A stretch of DNA of 64,000 nt from Candidatus Bathyarchaeia archaeon (GCA_038883335.1 JAVZMI010000002.1:105907-169906); one strand, 5' to 3'; shown: positions 8,588 through 17,228, numbered from the stretch's first letter. Made by a program: numbers and translations. Notes: a model not told the origin generated them from the sequence alone.

Positions 8588-9120
8588 AGATCTACATCCA
8601 CTAAACTAAATTCTGTAAAGAGAGCCTTGAGACGACTAACGGCTGGATGGTCGTATCCTAAGCTTCTGGCGAAGTCTTCTAATGCTTCGTCACAGTTAAC
8701 TATACGGTCGCCCTTAATCCGTTTATCAGCGTATGCGACTATCTTTTCCTCTAGGGTTTCAGGGATAAAGTCACGGTTAGGCAGCCCCAAAGCTGAAGCC
8801 TCCTCGGCTGAGATGCCAGCCCCCACATGCCTCTCGATTATGTTTACCACCTCTTTAGGTAGCCCAAGGGCGCAGGCTATCGTGCCACCACAATAACCGT
8901 GATCTGCACCGTGAGTCCTAGAGCGCCCAATATCGTGTAGGATGGCACCTACTTCTATAAGATGGGGGTTTATGTTGAGCCCTTGCCTCCTCAAACCTTC
9001 AGCTATCTTTAGAGCGAAGTCTGCGACCTTCTTTGCATGTTCTATAATCTCTGTGGAGCAGCCAGCTTCCTTTAGAATATTTAATGCTTCACACCTTGAG
9101 GGGAGACTACTCGCTTTCAA
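8584..9120 (-). CDS. HD-domain protein (TIGR00295-like), putative phosphohydrolase
   Basis: The 178-residue protein carries the HD metal site: an early histidine in EHAKKVADFA, AILHDIGRSR with the HD pair at about residues 62-63, and later HGADHG. HD proteins of this class are metal-dependent phosphatases or phosphodiesterases. The TTG start lies inside the last codons of tfe, with GGAGG directly upstream. Pairing with TFE and DUF2110 is conserved in archaea as far as I recall, but the substrate is not known. Confidence 0.8.
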   Translation of the reverse strand: MKASSLPSRCEALNILKEAGCSTEIIEHAKKVADFALKIAEGLRRQGLNINPHLIEVGAILHDIGRSRTHGADHGYCGGTIACALGLPKEVVNIIERHVGAGISAEEASALGLPNRDFIPETLEEKIVAYADKRIKGDRIVNCDEALEDFARSLGYDHPAVSRLKALFTEFSLVDVDL

Positions 9121-9610
9121 TTTCCTCCTTAAGCATGTTAATGGTCTTAGTTAATGTCTCTAGGATCTTCGTGTTATCGAAGTGTTCGAGGTTTCTCCCA
9201 CACTTAGGACACCTGAAGATCGATTCCATAGCTTCTTCGAAGGTAAGCCTCTGGCAGTCATTACTTTTACAGTAATAAAAGTCGTGTGATTTCTCATACT
9301 CAAGTCTTGCGTTCAGTTTATCTAGGATTCTTCGCTTTTGCGTCTTAACGACGGTATCCAACCGCTCGGGTTGGGGTTTCCAATAAAAAATTATCCAACC
9401 AGTCTTCTCATCTTGAATGCTCTCGGTGAAGGTTAGAGAGAAGTTACTGAGCTTGAAGAGGATCCTCCTTATATCGTTAAGTTTAACTCCGGTGGCCCTA
9501 GCTAACTCGTCCTCGGTGGCTTTACCTTTAGCCATAAGCTCCTTCATAATCTTCACAGCATCCTCACCGAACCTCGACACCACCCTATAGAGCAAGGACT
9601 CGTCCACCAT
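9107..9610 (-). CDS. tfe: Transcription initiation factor E, alpha subunit
   Basis: TFE helps RNA polymerase open promoters together with TBP and TFB. The 167-residue protein has an N-terminal winged helix (about residues 1-90; AKGKATEDELARATG is the recognition region), a short coiled linker rich in basic residues, and a C-terminal zinc ribbon with CKSNDC and CPKC pairs (about residues 113-139). Length and layout match archaeal TFE-alpha. It lies 9 bases downstream of the Trm56 gene and overlaps the HD gene by 14 bases. Confidence 0.92.
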   Translation of the reverse strand: MVDESLLYRVVSRFGEDAVKIMKELMAKGKATEDELARATGVKLNDIRRILFKLSNFSLTFTESIQDEKTGWIIFYWKPQPERLDTVVKTQKRRILDKLNARLEYEKSHDFYYCKSNDCQRLTFEEAMESIFRCPKCGRNLEHFDNTKILETLTKTINMLKEEIESE

Positions 9611-9619
9611 CTACGGCAC

Positions 9620-10195
9620 CTAGACCATCGCCCGATTAGCGTAAATCACGTTTTTACCATCCAGCGATGAAACTACTCTTAACCTCGCCCCATCAAACCT
9701 GAATGATAACTCGCGCCCCTCGAAAAGCCTGTCGAGGAATACCGCCAAAGCGGCAACCTCCGAGTGAGGTTGGTTCGTTACGCTCACATTGTAGTCGGCG
9801 AGACTATAAAGTTCGCCAGGAACCTTTGAGGCGCCCACCACGACCAACTTATCCCGGTTAGATGCTCTGATTTTACCAATAACCTCTTCGACGTTAAGGC
9901 CATACATGGTCAGGTGGATAACCTCTCCTCCATTTGCCTTCCAGTCGTGAATAACTTTTCTCCATGGAGCCCCTGTTACGACGTTGAAATCTCCACCCCA
10001 GTTTTTGACAACCTTATGTACGGTGGTCTCTACTCTTCTATCGAGAGTGTCAGCTATAATAACCCCATCCGCTCCTAGGGCACGAGCTGCTAGTGCAACA
10101 TGGGAGGTAACCCTCAAATCCCTAGATGGACGATGACCAAGGCGCAAGACCGTGACATTATACTTGCTGAGTTTCAAGTACTTGACCACCTGCAT
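9620..10195 (-). CDS. tRNA (cytidine(56)-2'-O)-methyltransferase Trm56
   Basis: Archaeal Trm56 methylates the ribose of C56 in the T-loop of tRNA using SAM. The 191-residue protein has the family signature VLRLGHRPSRDLRVTSHVAL (about residues 15-34), the SPOUT knot region VVVGASKVPGELY (about 122-134) and NQPHSEVAALAVFLDR (about 145-160). The ATG lies 38 bases inside the end of hflX; a TTG at 10177 is a possible alternative with less overlap. Confidence 0.92.
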   Translation of the reverse strand: MQVVKYLKLSKYNVTVLRLGHRPSRDLRVTSHVALAARALGADGVIIADTLDRRVETTVHKVVKNWGGDFNVVTGAPWRKVIHDWKANGGEVIHLTMYGLNVEEVIGKIRASNRDKLVVVGASKVPGELYSLADYNVSVTNQPHSEVAALAVFLDRLFEGRELSFRFDGARLRVVSSLDGKNVIYANRAMV

Positions 10196-11432
10196 TCTCT
10201 ATATGGTTCTTTATCTTGTCTATTACTAAGCCAGCGGATTCCACAGTAATCGTTACAGACTTCTCACCGTAAAGTTGACTCACAACCGAGGAAAGTGTGT
10301 GGATTTTTGAGATCAACGACAGAGACGACGAATTTAAAGGTAGCCTGAAGGACGCCTTCACGAAGCCTTTCAACTTCTCAAAGATCATCCGCTTTAATTT
10401 CTCGAGGTTAATAGAGTACAAGGCGCTGATAGGCACCGGGTTCGGCGCAAGTCCTTTTAACTCTTCCAGAGTTTTATCTAATGTAGTTGAGTCGACTAGG
10501 TCGACCTTATTAAAGGCTGTAATTATGGGGGTTGTGCACACACCTATCTCCCTCAAAGTCTTCAAGCAACAACGCAGCTTCCTCTCTATTTCGGAGATGT
10601 TCTCGCTAACGTCAACAACTAGAACTATCAAGTCTGAGAAGACCGTCTCATCTAAGGTAGATTTGAAGGCCTCTATCAAGGTTATGGGTATCCTGTCTAT
10701 GAAGCCAACAGTGTCAGTTAAGAGAGCCTTCTTTCCGTGAAAGTCGATGGTTGAGGTCTTTGGGGATAATGTTGTGAAGGGTCCTCTATCAACCTTCGCG
10801 GGTACCGAGGTTAAGGCTTTGAATAGCGTACTCTTCCCTGCGACGGTATAGCCCGCCAGAGATATGGTCTGCAAGCCTAGGTCAGACCTTAAAGTCCGCT
10901 TCACCTGCTTCATCCTCCTCAGCCTCAGAAGCTGAGCCTCGATGCTGGCAACACGCCGTTTTATCGCTTCAAAATATACGTCTACTTCATACCTGCCCAG
11001 ACCGTGGAAACCGGGCTGCTCGCCTTTTTTAGCCAACCGCACCTTCTCTTTAGCCTGAGTTAACTCGTAACGCAATCTAGCAAGTTCGATCTGGAGCTTA
11101 GCTTCCCTCGTAGATGCATTGCGGCTGAACACTTCGAGGATAAGTTGGAATTTGTCGATCACTTCCACACCAGTCGCCTTTGCAATATTGTAGGCTTGGA
11201 CAGGCTTCAGCTCATTCTCAAATATTACTCGCTGGGCATTAGTCTCTCTAACAAGCCTAGCTAGTTCCTCCAATTTGCCTTTGCCAATTTGATATCGCGA
11301 ATCTGGAGCCCTAACTTGCTCGAGAGTCTCCACCACACAGTAACCTGCAGACTCAGCTAAGCTTTGAAGCTCCCCAAGCAAGCTTACATTCCCAAGCCTA
11401 CGCTCGACCAGAATCACCGGCAACCTGAACAT
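10158..11432 (-). CDS. hflX: GTPase HflX
   Basis: HflX is a ribosome-associated GTPase that in bacteria splits stalled ribosomes. This copy has the N-terminal HflX domain (QIGKGKLEEL at about residues 48-57), a coiled helical linker with the GxxGxGxxE-like region GFHGLGRYEVD, and a G domain with GYTVAGKST (G1), DTVGF (G3) and NKVD (G4). The usual N in the G1 motif GYTNAGKS is replaced by V. ATG 11432 is chosen because GGAGAAG lies just before it and the mbf1 stop overlaps this signal. Confidence 0.92.
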   Translation of the reverse strand: MFRLPVILVERRLGNVSLLGELQSLAESAGYCVVETLEQVRAPDSRYQIGKGKLEELARLVRETNAQRVIFENELKPVQAYNIAKATGVEVIDKFQLILEVFSRNASTREAKLQIELARLRYELTQAKEKVRLAKKGEQPGFHGLGRYEVDVYFEAIKRRVASIEAQLLRLRRMKQVKRTLRSDLGLQTISLAGYTVAGKSTLFKALTSVPAKVDRGPFTTLSPKTSTIDFHGKKALLTDTVGFIDRIPITLIEAFKSTLDETVFSDLIVLVVDVSENISEIERKLRCCLKTLREIGVCTTPIITAFNKVDLVDSTTLDKTLEELKGLAPNPVPISALYSINLEKLKRMIFEKLKGFVKASFRLPLNSSSLSLISKIHTLSSVVSQLYGEKSVTITVESAGLVIDKIKNHIENAGGQVLETQQV

Positions 11433-11433
11433 T

Positions 11434-11940
11434 TCACTTCTCCTGTTTCTTGAATGTAACCACATCGCCTATAGTTAAATCGTAACGCAGAGGAGGGGAC
11501 GTCTGTGTAACTGGAAAGTCCTCCTTCACCAAGAGGGAGACACCTAACACATGCTCCAACTTTTTAGCTATTAACAGGCTAGGGGTGAGCTTTGATGTCT
11601 CTATTTTCCCGATAAGGGAGGCTTTCTCATTGATCATCTTACCCAACTCTTCCTGAGACCAGCCATGCTCCTCACGGGCTTTCCTCACCCTTAAACCGTA
11701 GTCATCCACGACAGCATAAACATCTGGTCGGATGTCTGAGAGACCCCTGCTCTGCCTGATTGGCGGAGGAGCCCGAGTTGCTACGCTATTTTTCCTAGAT
11801 AGACTAGAGCTTACCCCGCCCGTTTTAATGTCTAATGTCCCAAGCTTTGCGCACTCTACACAGGCTAGAAGCCTAGCGCCCTCGATGGACACGGGAAGGA
11901 GCTTGTTAGGAGAGACTTTACCGCAAATCTCACATCGCAT
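11434..11940 (-). CDS. mbf1: Multiprotein bridging factor 1 (aMBF1)
   Basis: The 168-residue protein has an N-terminal zinc ribbon (CEICG and CVEC pairs, about residues 3-6 and 29-32) and a C-terminal Xre-type helix-turn-helix (RKAREEHGWSQEELGKMI, about residues 99-116), the standard archaeal MBF1 plan. In archaea it associates with ribosomes and may link translation and transcription. ATG 11940 is preferred over the longer frame because the TATA box at 11971-11980 lies upstream of it and AAAGGTCA precedes it. It heads the six-gene minus-strand cluster. Confidence 0.92.
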   Translation of the reverse strand: MRCEICGKVSPNKLLPVSIEGARLLACVECAKLGTLDIKTGGVSSSLSRKNSVATRAPPPIRQSRGLSDIRPDVYAVVDDYGLRVRKAREEHGWSQEELGKMINEKASLIGKIETSKLTPSLLIAKKLEHVLGVSLLVKEDFPVTQTSPPLRYDLTIGDVVTFKKQEK

Positions 11941-11970
11941 ATCGAGTGACCTTTGAGATCTATTAAAGAT

Positions 11971-11980
11971 ATAGTATAAA
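11971..11980 (-). promoter_or_regulatory. TATA box for the mbf1-hflX-trm56-tfe cluster
   Basis: Read on the minus strand, TTTATACTAT is preceded by a purine-rich CCGAG BRE-like stretch. It is about 35 bases upstream of the mbf1 ATG at 11940, giving an expected transcript start near 11950. Confidence 0.5.
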
Positions 11981-12091
11981 CTCGGTATTATTTTTATGGT
12001 TGGCGATAATCTAAGGGTGACGCAGTGCGTAAGCTGAACTTTGGATAAGAAGTCGTAGGCCATGGTTAACGGCAGTAGCCGGCTCCAATGA

Positions 12092-12637
12092 TTACGCTTC
12101 ACAATTGGAGTGTGAACCGTGGCGGACCTTGACCGCTACACCCAACCTGAAGAGAGACATCTCACAACCCGCCAACACAGCTCTCCCAACTGCTAAGACT
12201 TCATCTCTACTGTTCGTCACCACAACCTCATCCCGGGGTCTTATATTAGGATCTGCCACCTTTACATGCTTTGCGAAGACACTCCTCCCAGCCCTTATGA
12301 ACTCTTCGATATCGCCAGCTACGACGACTCTTAACCGTGGAGACTTGAAGGTTTTGAGGAGACGCTTCGCCCCCTCCACAGTCAACCCGAAGAGACCGTC
12401 TGTGGGCCTCAACGTTGCGAGAAGTTTACCTTTCAGATACACATGTCTGACTTTTCCTGTGGTGGGTGAGAGTTTGATTCTGACACTCTTGGGGAAGAGA
12501 GATACACCTGCCCCTCTACCAAACTGGTAGTCTGCGATGCTCCTTATCTTTAGGAGACTCTCATCTTTTTGAGATGGTTTTAATAGTGAACCCGTAATGT
12601 ACCACCTAAAGCTGCTAGGTTTAATTTTTTGGAACAA
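12092..12637 (-). CDS. PUA-domain protein, putative RNA-binding
   Basis: The 181-residue protein has a pre-PUA segment (IRSIADYQFGRGAG, about residues 31-44) and a C-terminal PUA domain (HVKVADPNIRPRDEVVVTN, about 124-142, then the AVGRAVLAG strand). These are found in archaeosine transglycosylase C-termini and related stand-alone RNA-binding proteins, so a role in tRNA or rRNA modification is likely. The only usable start is a TTG at 12637. A TATA-like GATATAAAC is unusually close upstream, so the true start is uncertain. Confidence 0.8.
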   Translation of the reverse strand: MFQKIKPSSFRWYITGSLLKPSQKDESLLKIRSIADYQFGRGAGVSLFPKSVRIKLSPTTGKVRHVYLKGKLLATLRPTDGLFGLTVEGAKRLLKTFKSPRLRVVVAGDIEEFIRAGRSVFAKHVKVADPNIRPRDEVVVTNSRDEVLAVGRAVLAGCEMSLFRLGVAVKVRHGSHSNCEA

Positions 12638-12762
12638 TAGTTTATATCCCTATCGTGCATGTCAAGAAGGTTGATGCGGCATTTAACTCTGTCTTAGCTA
12701 ACCCGGATGGCTTAGATTAATAGCTACGTTATGTCATTTTTTTTATTGGAGTGCTTATAGCC

Positions 12763-13134
12763 ATGAAGCGGCTGAGTTCGAGGGAAGCTAAGAGGATGAT
12801 GAGCCGTATAGGCATAGATGCAAAAGAGCTCCCAGAGGTGAGAGAAGTCATCTTTAAGACTGATACGAAGGAGATGGTGGTTCGAAACCCAACGGTTACA
12901 GTCATAGACTTTCAAGGCCAGAAGATGTTCCAAGTTATTGGAGAAGGTCTAATAGAACGTATCACTGCTCCTACACAGGTAACCGTTGAAACCAAGCCGA
13001 AGACACCCGACGAGGACATTCAACTCGTCGCTACACAAGCAAATGTGAGCCTAAACGAGGCTAAAGAGGCTTTGGAGAAGACGGGAGGGGATCTGGCGCA
13101 GGCGATATTGCTACTGACTTCCAAGAGGAGGTGA
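12763..13134 (+). CDS. nac: Nascent polypeptide-associated complex protein
   Basis: Archaeal NAC binds nascent chains at the ribosome exit. The protein has the NAC domain (REVIFKTDTKEMVVRNPTV, about residues 28-46) and a C-terminal UBA domain (VATQANVSLNEAKEALEKTGGD). ATG 12763 is chosen over GTG 12751 because GGAGTG lies 9 bases before it. Its end overlaps the convergent ATPase subunit D gene by 24 bases. Confidence 0.93.
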   Translation: MKRLSSREAKRMMSRIGIDAKELPEVREVIFKTDTKEMVVRNPTVTVIDFQGQKMFQVIGEGLIERITAPTQVTVETKPKTPDEDIQLVATQANVSLNEAKEALEKTGGDLAQAILLLTSKRR

Positions 13135-13785
13135 AGCTGCCTCTTCGGCGGCTTCATGAATCATCTTTATCCTCTTAAGTCTGAAGAAGTCCTCCCTCGC
13201 CATCTCCTCCAGATGGAACTGAATGAACCGTATATTATTTTCAAATCTAGGGATGATAACGTTCTCCAGAGCGTTAACTCTCCTCTTCGTCATCGTAACA
13301 GCCTCAGCCAACCGTTTTACAGCCGTCTCAATCTCAGCCAGCTCCACGATCGTTTCAAGAACCTTCTCGAAGGTCTTAATTGCATCATCGACGGTAGCTG
13401 TTGTCTCTGGGAAATTATACCACCAACCTTTCTCAGAAACCCTCTCAGCGGAAAGTTCTAGTAGCGGGATAGTAACGCCAATTATGTTTCGGTACCTCTC
13501 ATTAACGTTAAAACGATCAGGGGCCGTGTAAGATATTTCTTCGAGTTTTCTTGGCCCGAGTATTATCTGCGCCACCATGAAATTCCTGTAAGCGGACTCA
13601 AGTGCCTTGTTCAATCTTTCACGGAGTGGGCCGACATCCCGTACATACTTGAGGAAGTGCATTAACAATGCATCCCTCTTCTCAACGAGGAGGTCATGCC
13701 CCCTCTTTGCTAGTTTAACTCTTCTCCTCAAAGTCAATAGCTCAGCACGTGTAGCCTTCACGGTCGAGACCCGCTCACTGGACAA
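13111..13785 (-). CDS. atpD: A-type ATP synthase subunit D, apart from its operon
   Basis: Subunit D is the central stalk of the archaeal A-type ATP synthase. The 224-residue protein is helical throughout, with the family start TRAELLTLRRRVKLAKRGHDLLVEKR split as two helices and the C-terminal RVNALENVIIPRFENNIRFI region. No other ATPase subunit is in the window, so it is separated from the usual A/B-linked operon or that operon is split. The TTG start follows GGGGTGG. A palindromic TATA element lies about 28 bases upstream. Confidence 0.9.
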   Translation of the reverse strand: MSSERVSTVKATRAELLTLRRRVKLAKRGHDLLVEKRDALLMHFLKYVRDVGPLRERLNKALESAYRNFMVAQIILGPRKLEEISYTAPDRFNVNERYRNIIGVTIPLLELSAERVSEKGWWYNFPETTATVDDAIKTFEKVLETIVELAEIETAVKRLAEAVTMTKRRVNALENVIIPRFENNIRFIQFHLEEMAREDFFRLKRIKMIHEAAEEAASPPLGSQ

Positions 13786-13805
13786 AATAGAACCACCCCT
13801 GCTGG

Positions 13806-13821
13806 AGTATAATTTTATACT
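13806..13821 (-). promoter_or_regulatory. Palindromic TATA element before atpD
   Basis: AGTATAA and TTATACT are exact inverted repeats two bases apart. The centre is about 28 bases before the atpD TTG start, the right distance for a TATA box with a very short leader. It overlaps the stop codon of the upstream SWIM gene. Confidence 0.5.
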
Positions 13822-14278
13822 ATATGCCTTTTAACTGTTGCTTCTGTATGGCGAAGTCTTCCTTTTTTATAAACCGCCATTCTCCAACTAGAACATCGTA
13901 GATGTCGTCTGAGTCGACTATGATTTCAAAACGGTCTAGAAGTTCAGCCAACTTTTGGGCGAGAATGTGGTAGCATATTGGAGTGGTACCCTCGATTACA
14001 TGGAAGTAGAAGTCGTCACAACTGCAATAATTTGCTGCAGGAATTACTTGGTAGTCTCGCTCTTTCCCGACCACTACCCATACAAGTCTCCCACTAGGCT
14101 CGAACACATATTTCTTTACAGCCAACTCATCTACTGCCTTTAGGGCGTTAACGAGACGCTTACCGAAGATTGCGGATAATTTAGCTTTCTGGCCATCTGA
14201 GAGACCCTTTAAATTATCTATTCCCTCGCAGATTTTATTTAGCGCATCAATCTCTTTATCCAAAATCTGTTCCGCCAT
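13820..14278 (-). CDS. SWIM zinc-finger protein
   Basis: The 152-residue protein has a SWIM motif, CxCx(n)CxH: NYCSCDDFYF (about residues 83-92) then ICYHILAQKLAE (about 101-112). SWIM domains bind DNA or proteins; stand-alone archaeal forms are often encoded with recombination or ATPase genes. Here it precedes atpD with its own promoter, so no functional link is claimed. It is divergent from the metallophosphoesterase gene, sharing a 50-base promoter region. Confidence 0.82.
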   Translation of the reverse strand: MAEQILDKEIDALNKICEGIDNLKGLSDGQKAKLSAIFGKRLVNALKAVDELAVKKYVFEPSGRLVWVVVGKERDYQVIPAANYCSCDDFYFHVIEGTTPICYHILAQKLAELLDRFEIIVDSDDIYDVLVGEWRFIKKEDFAIQKQQLKGI

Positions 14279-14328
14279 GAGGGTAGGTTTGATTAGTTTA
14301 TTTATGGGGCAGAGGTAAAATTCTTTCG

Positions 14329-15171
14329 GTGCGATGTTTGATACGGCCTTATTTCCCTTGGCCTGCAGCTCTTATCAAAAATCGAGAGAAGACCATTGTA
14401 GTATCAGACCTTCACTTAGGTTTTGAGGCTGAGCTTGTGAGGATGGGAATAAATCTGCCATCCCAAACTTATAAGATAGAAGCCAACCTTACCAAGCTTA
14501 TAGAGGAGACTAGGCCCGACCGCCTCATAATATTAGGTGATCTGAAGCATGGCATACCGGTCGTCTCCTTGTTAGAGCGGCTAGATCTGCCAAGATTTAT
14601 CGAAAAAATCAGTGAGAAGGTACCCGTGGAGCTGATACTCGGCAACCACGATGGGGGAATCTCACGTTTAGCCAAGAAGGACCTCACCATCAGGTCTAGT
14701 AGAGGGTTATTAATGGAAGGTAACGATAAGATAGGCCTGTTCCATGGCCATACATGGCCGGCTCAAAAGCTCTTCGAAGCTAGATACTGGATTGTAGGTC
14801 ATATACATCCGGCAATCCAGTTCAGAGGTCTCTTTGGGTTCAAGACTATAAAGCCTATCTGGCTCAAGGTGAGGTTAGATTCTGAAAAGATAGTTAAGGG
14901 CTTTCTCAAAAATAGGAACATAGAGGTAGAGCATGGAGATGCCGCGGAGACTCTATATAAAAAGTTCGGAGTCAAAGTTGGATGTACCAATATGATCATT
15001 ATGCCAGCGTTTAATGAAATGCTGGGTGGACTCGCATTAAACGCCATAACTCACGATGAACTTTTAGGCCCAATACTTAGAAATGCAGCTGCAGAGCTAG
15101 AGACCTCAGAGGTCATACTGACAGACGGAACCTTTCTAGGGGAGTTGAAGGATCTAAAGAGGTTTTCATGA
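14329..15171 (+). CDS. Calcineurin-like metallophosphoesterase
   Basis: All five metal motifs are present in order: SDLHLGFE (about residues 26-33), GDLKHG, GNHDGG, HGHTW and GHIHPA. This archaeal subfamily (COG1407-like) is often encoded beside Lhr-type helicases or DNA repair genes; no such neighbour is seen here. The C-terminal 90 residues are an extra conserved domain of the subfamily. The likely substrate is a nucleotide or nucleic acid, not proven. Start is GTG. Confidence 0.88.
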   Translation: MRCLIRPYFPWPAALIKNREKTIVVSDLHLGFEAELVRMGINLPSQTYKIEANLTKLIEETRPDRLIILGDLKHGIPVVSLLERLDLPRFIEKISEKVPVELILGNHDGGISRLAKKDLTIRSSRGLLMEGNDKIGLFHGHTWPAQKLFEARYWIVGHIHPAIQFRGLFGFKTIKPIWLKVRLDSEKIVKGFLKNRNIEVEHGDAAETLYKKFGVKVGCTNMIIMPAFNEMLGGLALNAITHDELLGPILRNAAAELETSEVILTDGTFLGELKDLKRFS

Positions 15172-15383
15172 TTTACGATGAATACACAAACGGCCAGATT
15201 TTCGCTCACAAAATTCGAAAATTCAAAACCACAACCAAAACTTAGTGAAGGAAAGCTTTTAGATGTTTGAATACTACATTAGAGAGACCAATATCAGACA
15301 AAGTTCCACTTTCACATAGGCAGGAGAGTTGAAAACCTTATTTCACACGCAGAGCCTTTCGAGTAGCCAGTAACCTAAAGGAT

Positions 15384-16235
15384 GTGGTGAGAGTGCCTCT
15401 AATAATCGGCGTCTTTGGGAAGGGTGGTGTAGGTAAAACCACTTTCACCGCGCTACTCCTTAAGGCACTTATCGAACGCCGAAAGGAATTGGAGACGAAA
15501 CTTGGGAAGACACCGACGATTTTAGCTGTAGACGCGGATCCGAATACTTGTCTGCCAGCCGCCTTGGGGGTGAAAAAATTCACTACCCTTGACCATCTTA
15601 CCGAGGAGTTTAAAGGGAAGTCTATTGACCCCGAACTCTTCCAAAGCAGGTTCCAGAACCTCATGTTGGAGAATGAGCAGGAAGACTATGATCTGTTGGT
15701 TATGGGCAGGGGGGAGAGCGGCGGCTGCTACTGCTATATTAATTATCTACTAAAGCACGCTGTAGAAAAATATGTATTGAAAGGAGACTACGCCTACGAC
15801 TTTATTCTAATGGACTGTGAAGCAGGACTTGAGCAAATATCAAGGAAGACCGCCTCTTGGGTCGACAATCTCGTCATACTCACCGACCCCTCAGAAACAA
15901 GCTTAAAAACGCTTGAGCGAATAAAGAAGACATTGTCGGAGCTCTCACTGAAAGAGGGCATCCCGGTAGGGAGGGTCTTTATTTTAGGCAACCTTGCAAG
16001 AGAGTTCCCAAAGGGCTCATACCCATTCATAGAGGAAAAGATCAGATCTCACACGAAAAGCATAGGCGCCGAGTATTTAGGAACTCTACCCTACGAAGCG
16101 AAAATTCAAGAGCTCAACTTAGCTGGGAGGCCGGTGGTGGAACTCCCTCGCGAAGTAGAATTTTACCGGAAGATAGAAGAGGTCTTAGAGAAACTAATAG
16201 CAGCGGCCACAAAAAAGGATAGACCAAACTCCTAA
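15384..16235 (+). CDS. cooC: CooC-like MinD/ParA ATPase, nickel insertion accessory
   Basis: CooC-type ATPases help load nickel into CO dehydrogenase. The P-loop is a deviant Walker A, GKGGVGKTT (about residues 13-21), the D-switch is MDCEAGLE, and the key CxC pair lies in GRGESGGCYCYIN (about 109-121), as in CooC. It is followed by ftr about 100 bases later. Together they suggest an archaeal Wood-Ljungdahl pathway, but no CO dehydrogenase gene is in the window. A GTG at 15384, 15387 or 15393 could be the start. Confidence 0.86.
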   Translation: MVRVPLIIGVFGKGGVGKTTFTALLLKALIERRKELETKLGKTPTILAVDADPNTCLPAALGVKKFTTLDHLTEEFKGKSIDPELFQSRFQNLMLENEQEDYDLLVMGRGESGGCYCYINYLLKHAVEKYVLKGDYAYDFILMDCEAGLEQISRKTASWVDNLVILTDPSETSLKTLERIKKTLSELSLKEGIPVGRVFILGNLAREFPKGSYPFIEEKIRSHTKSIGAEYLGTLPYEAKIQELNLAGRPVVELPREVEFYRKIEEVLEKLIAAATKKDRPNS

Positions 16236-16280
16236 ACTGAGAGCCCTACCATGATAGCCCTATGGAAAGTTTTAAGTTAA

Positions 16281-16287
16281 TTTATAG
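16281..16287 (+). promoter_or_regulatory. TATA box before ftr
   Basis: TTTATAG sits about 45 bases before the GTG start at 16332 and is followed by a strong AAGGAGGG Shine-Dalgarno sequence. Ftr therefore has its own promoter apart from cooC. Confidence 0.45.
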
Positions 16288-16331
16288 AGAATACCACCCA
16301 TCCTAACTGGGATTAAGGAGGGTAGATCAAG

Positions 16332-17228
16332 GTGGAGGTAGAAATCGAGGACACCTTCGCGGAAGCATTCCCTATGTGGGCCAGTAGAATGTTAATAACA
16401 GCCACCAATGAGAAGTGGGCTCTAAAATCAGCCCAAGCCGCCACGGGCTTCGCTGTGTCGGTAATTATGTCACCAGCCGAAGCTGGAATAGAGAAAACAA
16501 CCCAGCCAAATGAGACTCCTGATGGAAGACCAGGAGTCATAATTCAGGTTTACCATAACAGTGGTCACGCGTTGAAAGATCAGCTCCTGCGGAGAACTGG
16601 ACAATGCATAATGACAGCACCCACAACAGCTGCCTTCGACGCGATGGGCGAAAGAGCAACAAAACGGCTGAAGATAGGATCCAGTCTCCGATACTTCGGC
16701 GACGGTTTCCAGAAAAAAGACACCCTCGGCGGGAGACGTATATGGCGCATTCCAGTAATGGAGGGCGAGTTCATTGTAGAAGATAAATTTGGCGTGAAGC
16801 TAGGGGTTGCTGGGGGGAACTTTTTGGTCATGGCCGAAAGTGCAGAGGCAGGTTTGACAGCTGCGGAAAGCGCTGTTGAAGCAGTCATAGGCAAAGTTGA
16901 AGGTGTCATCATGTCTTTTCCCGGTGGAGTCTGTCGGTCTGGCTCGAAGGTTGGCTCCTTAAAGTATAAGCTGCCTGCCTCAACAAACCACCCCTTCTGC
17001 CCCACTTTGCGGGGCGTAGTCCCTGAGAGCCGAATACCAGAAAACGTGAAATGTGTCTATGAGCTGATTTATAATGGTATAAATCTCGCCTCTGTGAAGA
17101 TGGCGATGAAATTGGGTATTGAGGCTGCGGCTAAGACCCCAGGTGTCGTAAAGGTCTCTGCGGCGAATTTTGGAGGTAAGCTAGGCCCATATAAGATACA
17201 CCTTAAGAGATTGGGGTTGTCCATTTAA
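16332..17228 (+). CDS. ftr: Formylmethanofuran:tetrahydromethanopterin formyltransferase
   Basis: Ftr moves the formyl group from methanofuran to tetrahydromethanopterin (H4MPT), either in CO2 fixation or formaldehyde oxidation. The 298-residue protein matches the family throughout: EDTFAEAFPMWASR at the start, RRTGQCIMTAPTTAAFD (about residues 90-106), FPGGVCRSGSKVGS (about 196-209) and the C-terminal NFGGKLGPYKIHL. The length is right. Its neighbour CooC and the beta-RFAP synthase at 33.4 kb support an H4MPT-based C1 pathway. Confidence 0.95.
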   Translation: MEVEIEDTFAEAFPMWASRMLITATNEKWALKSAQAATGFAVSVIMSPAEAGIEKTTQPNETPDGRPGVIIQVYHNSGHALKDQLLRRTGQCIMTAPTTAAFDAMGERATKRLKIGSSLRYFGDGFQKKDTLGGRRIWRIPVMEGEFIVEDKFGVKLGVAGGNFLVMAESAEAGLTAAESAVEAVIGKVEGVIMSFPGGVCRSGSKVGSLKYKLPASTNHPFCPTLRGVVPESRIPENVKCVYELIYNGINLASVKMAMKLGIEAAAKTPGVVKVSAANFGGKLGPYKIHLKRLGLSI

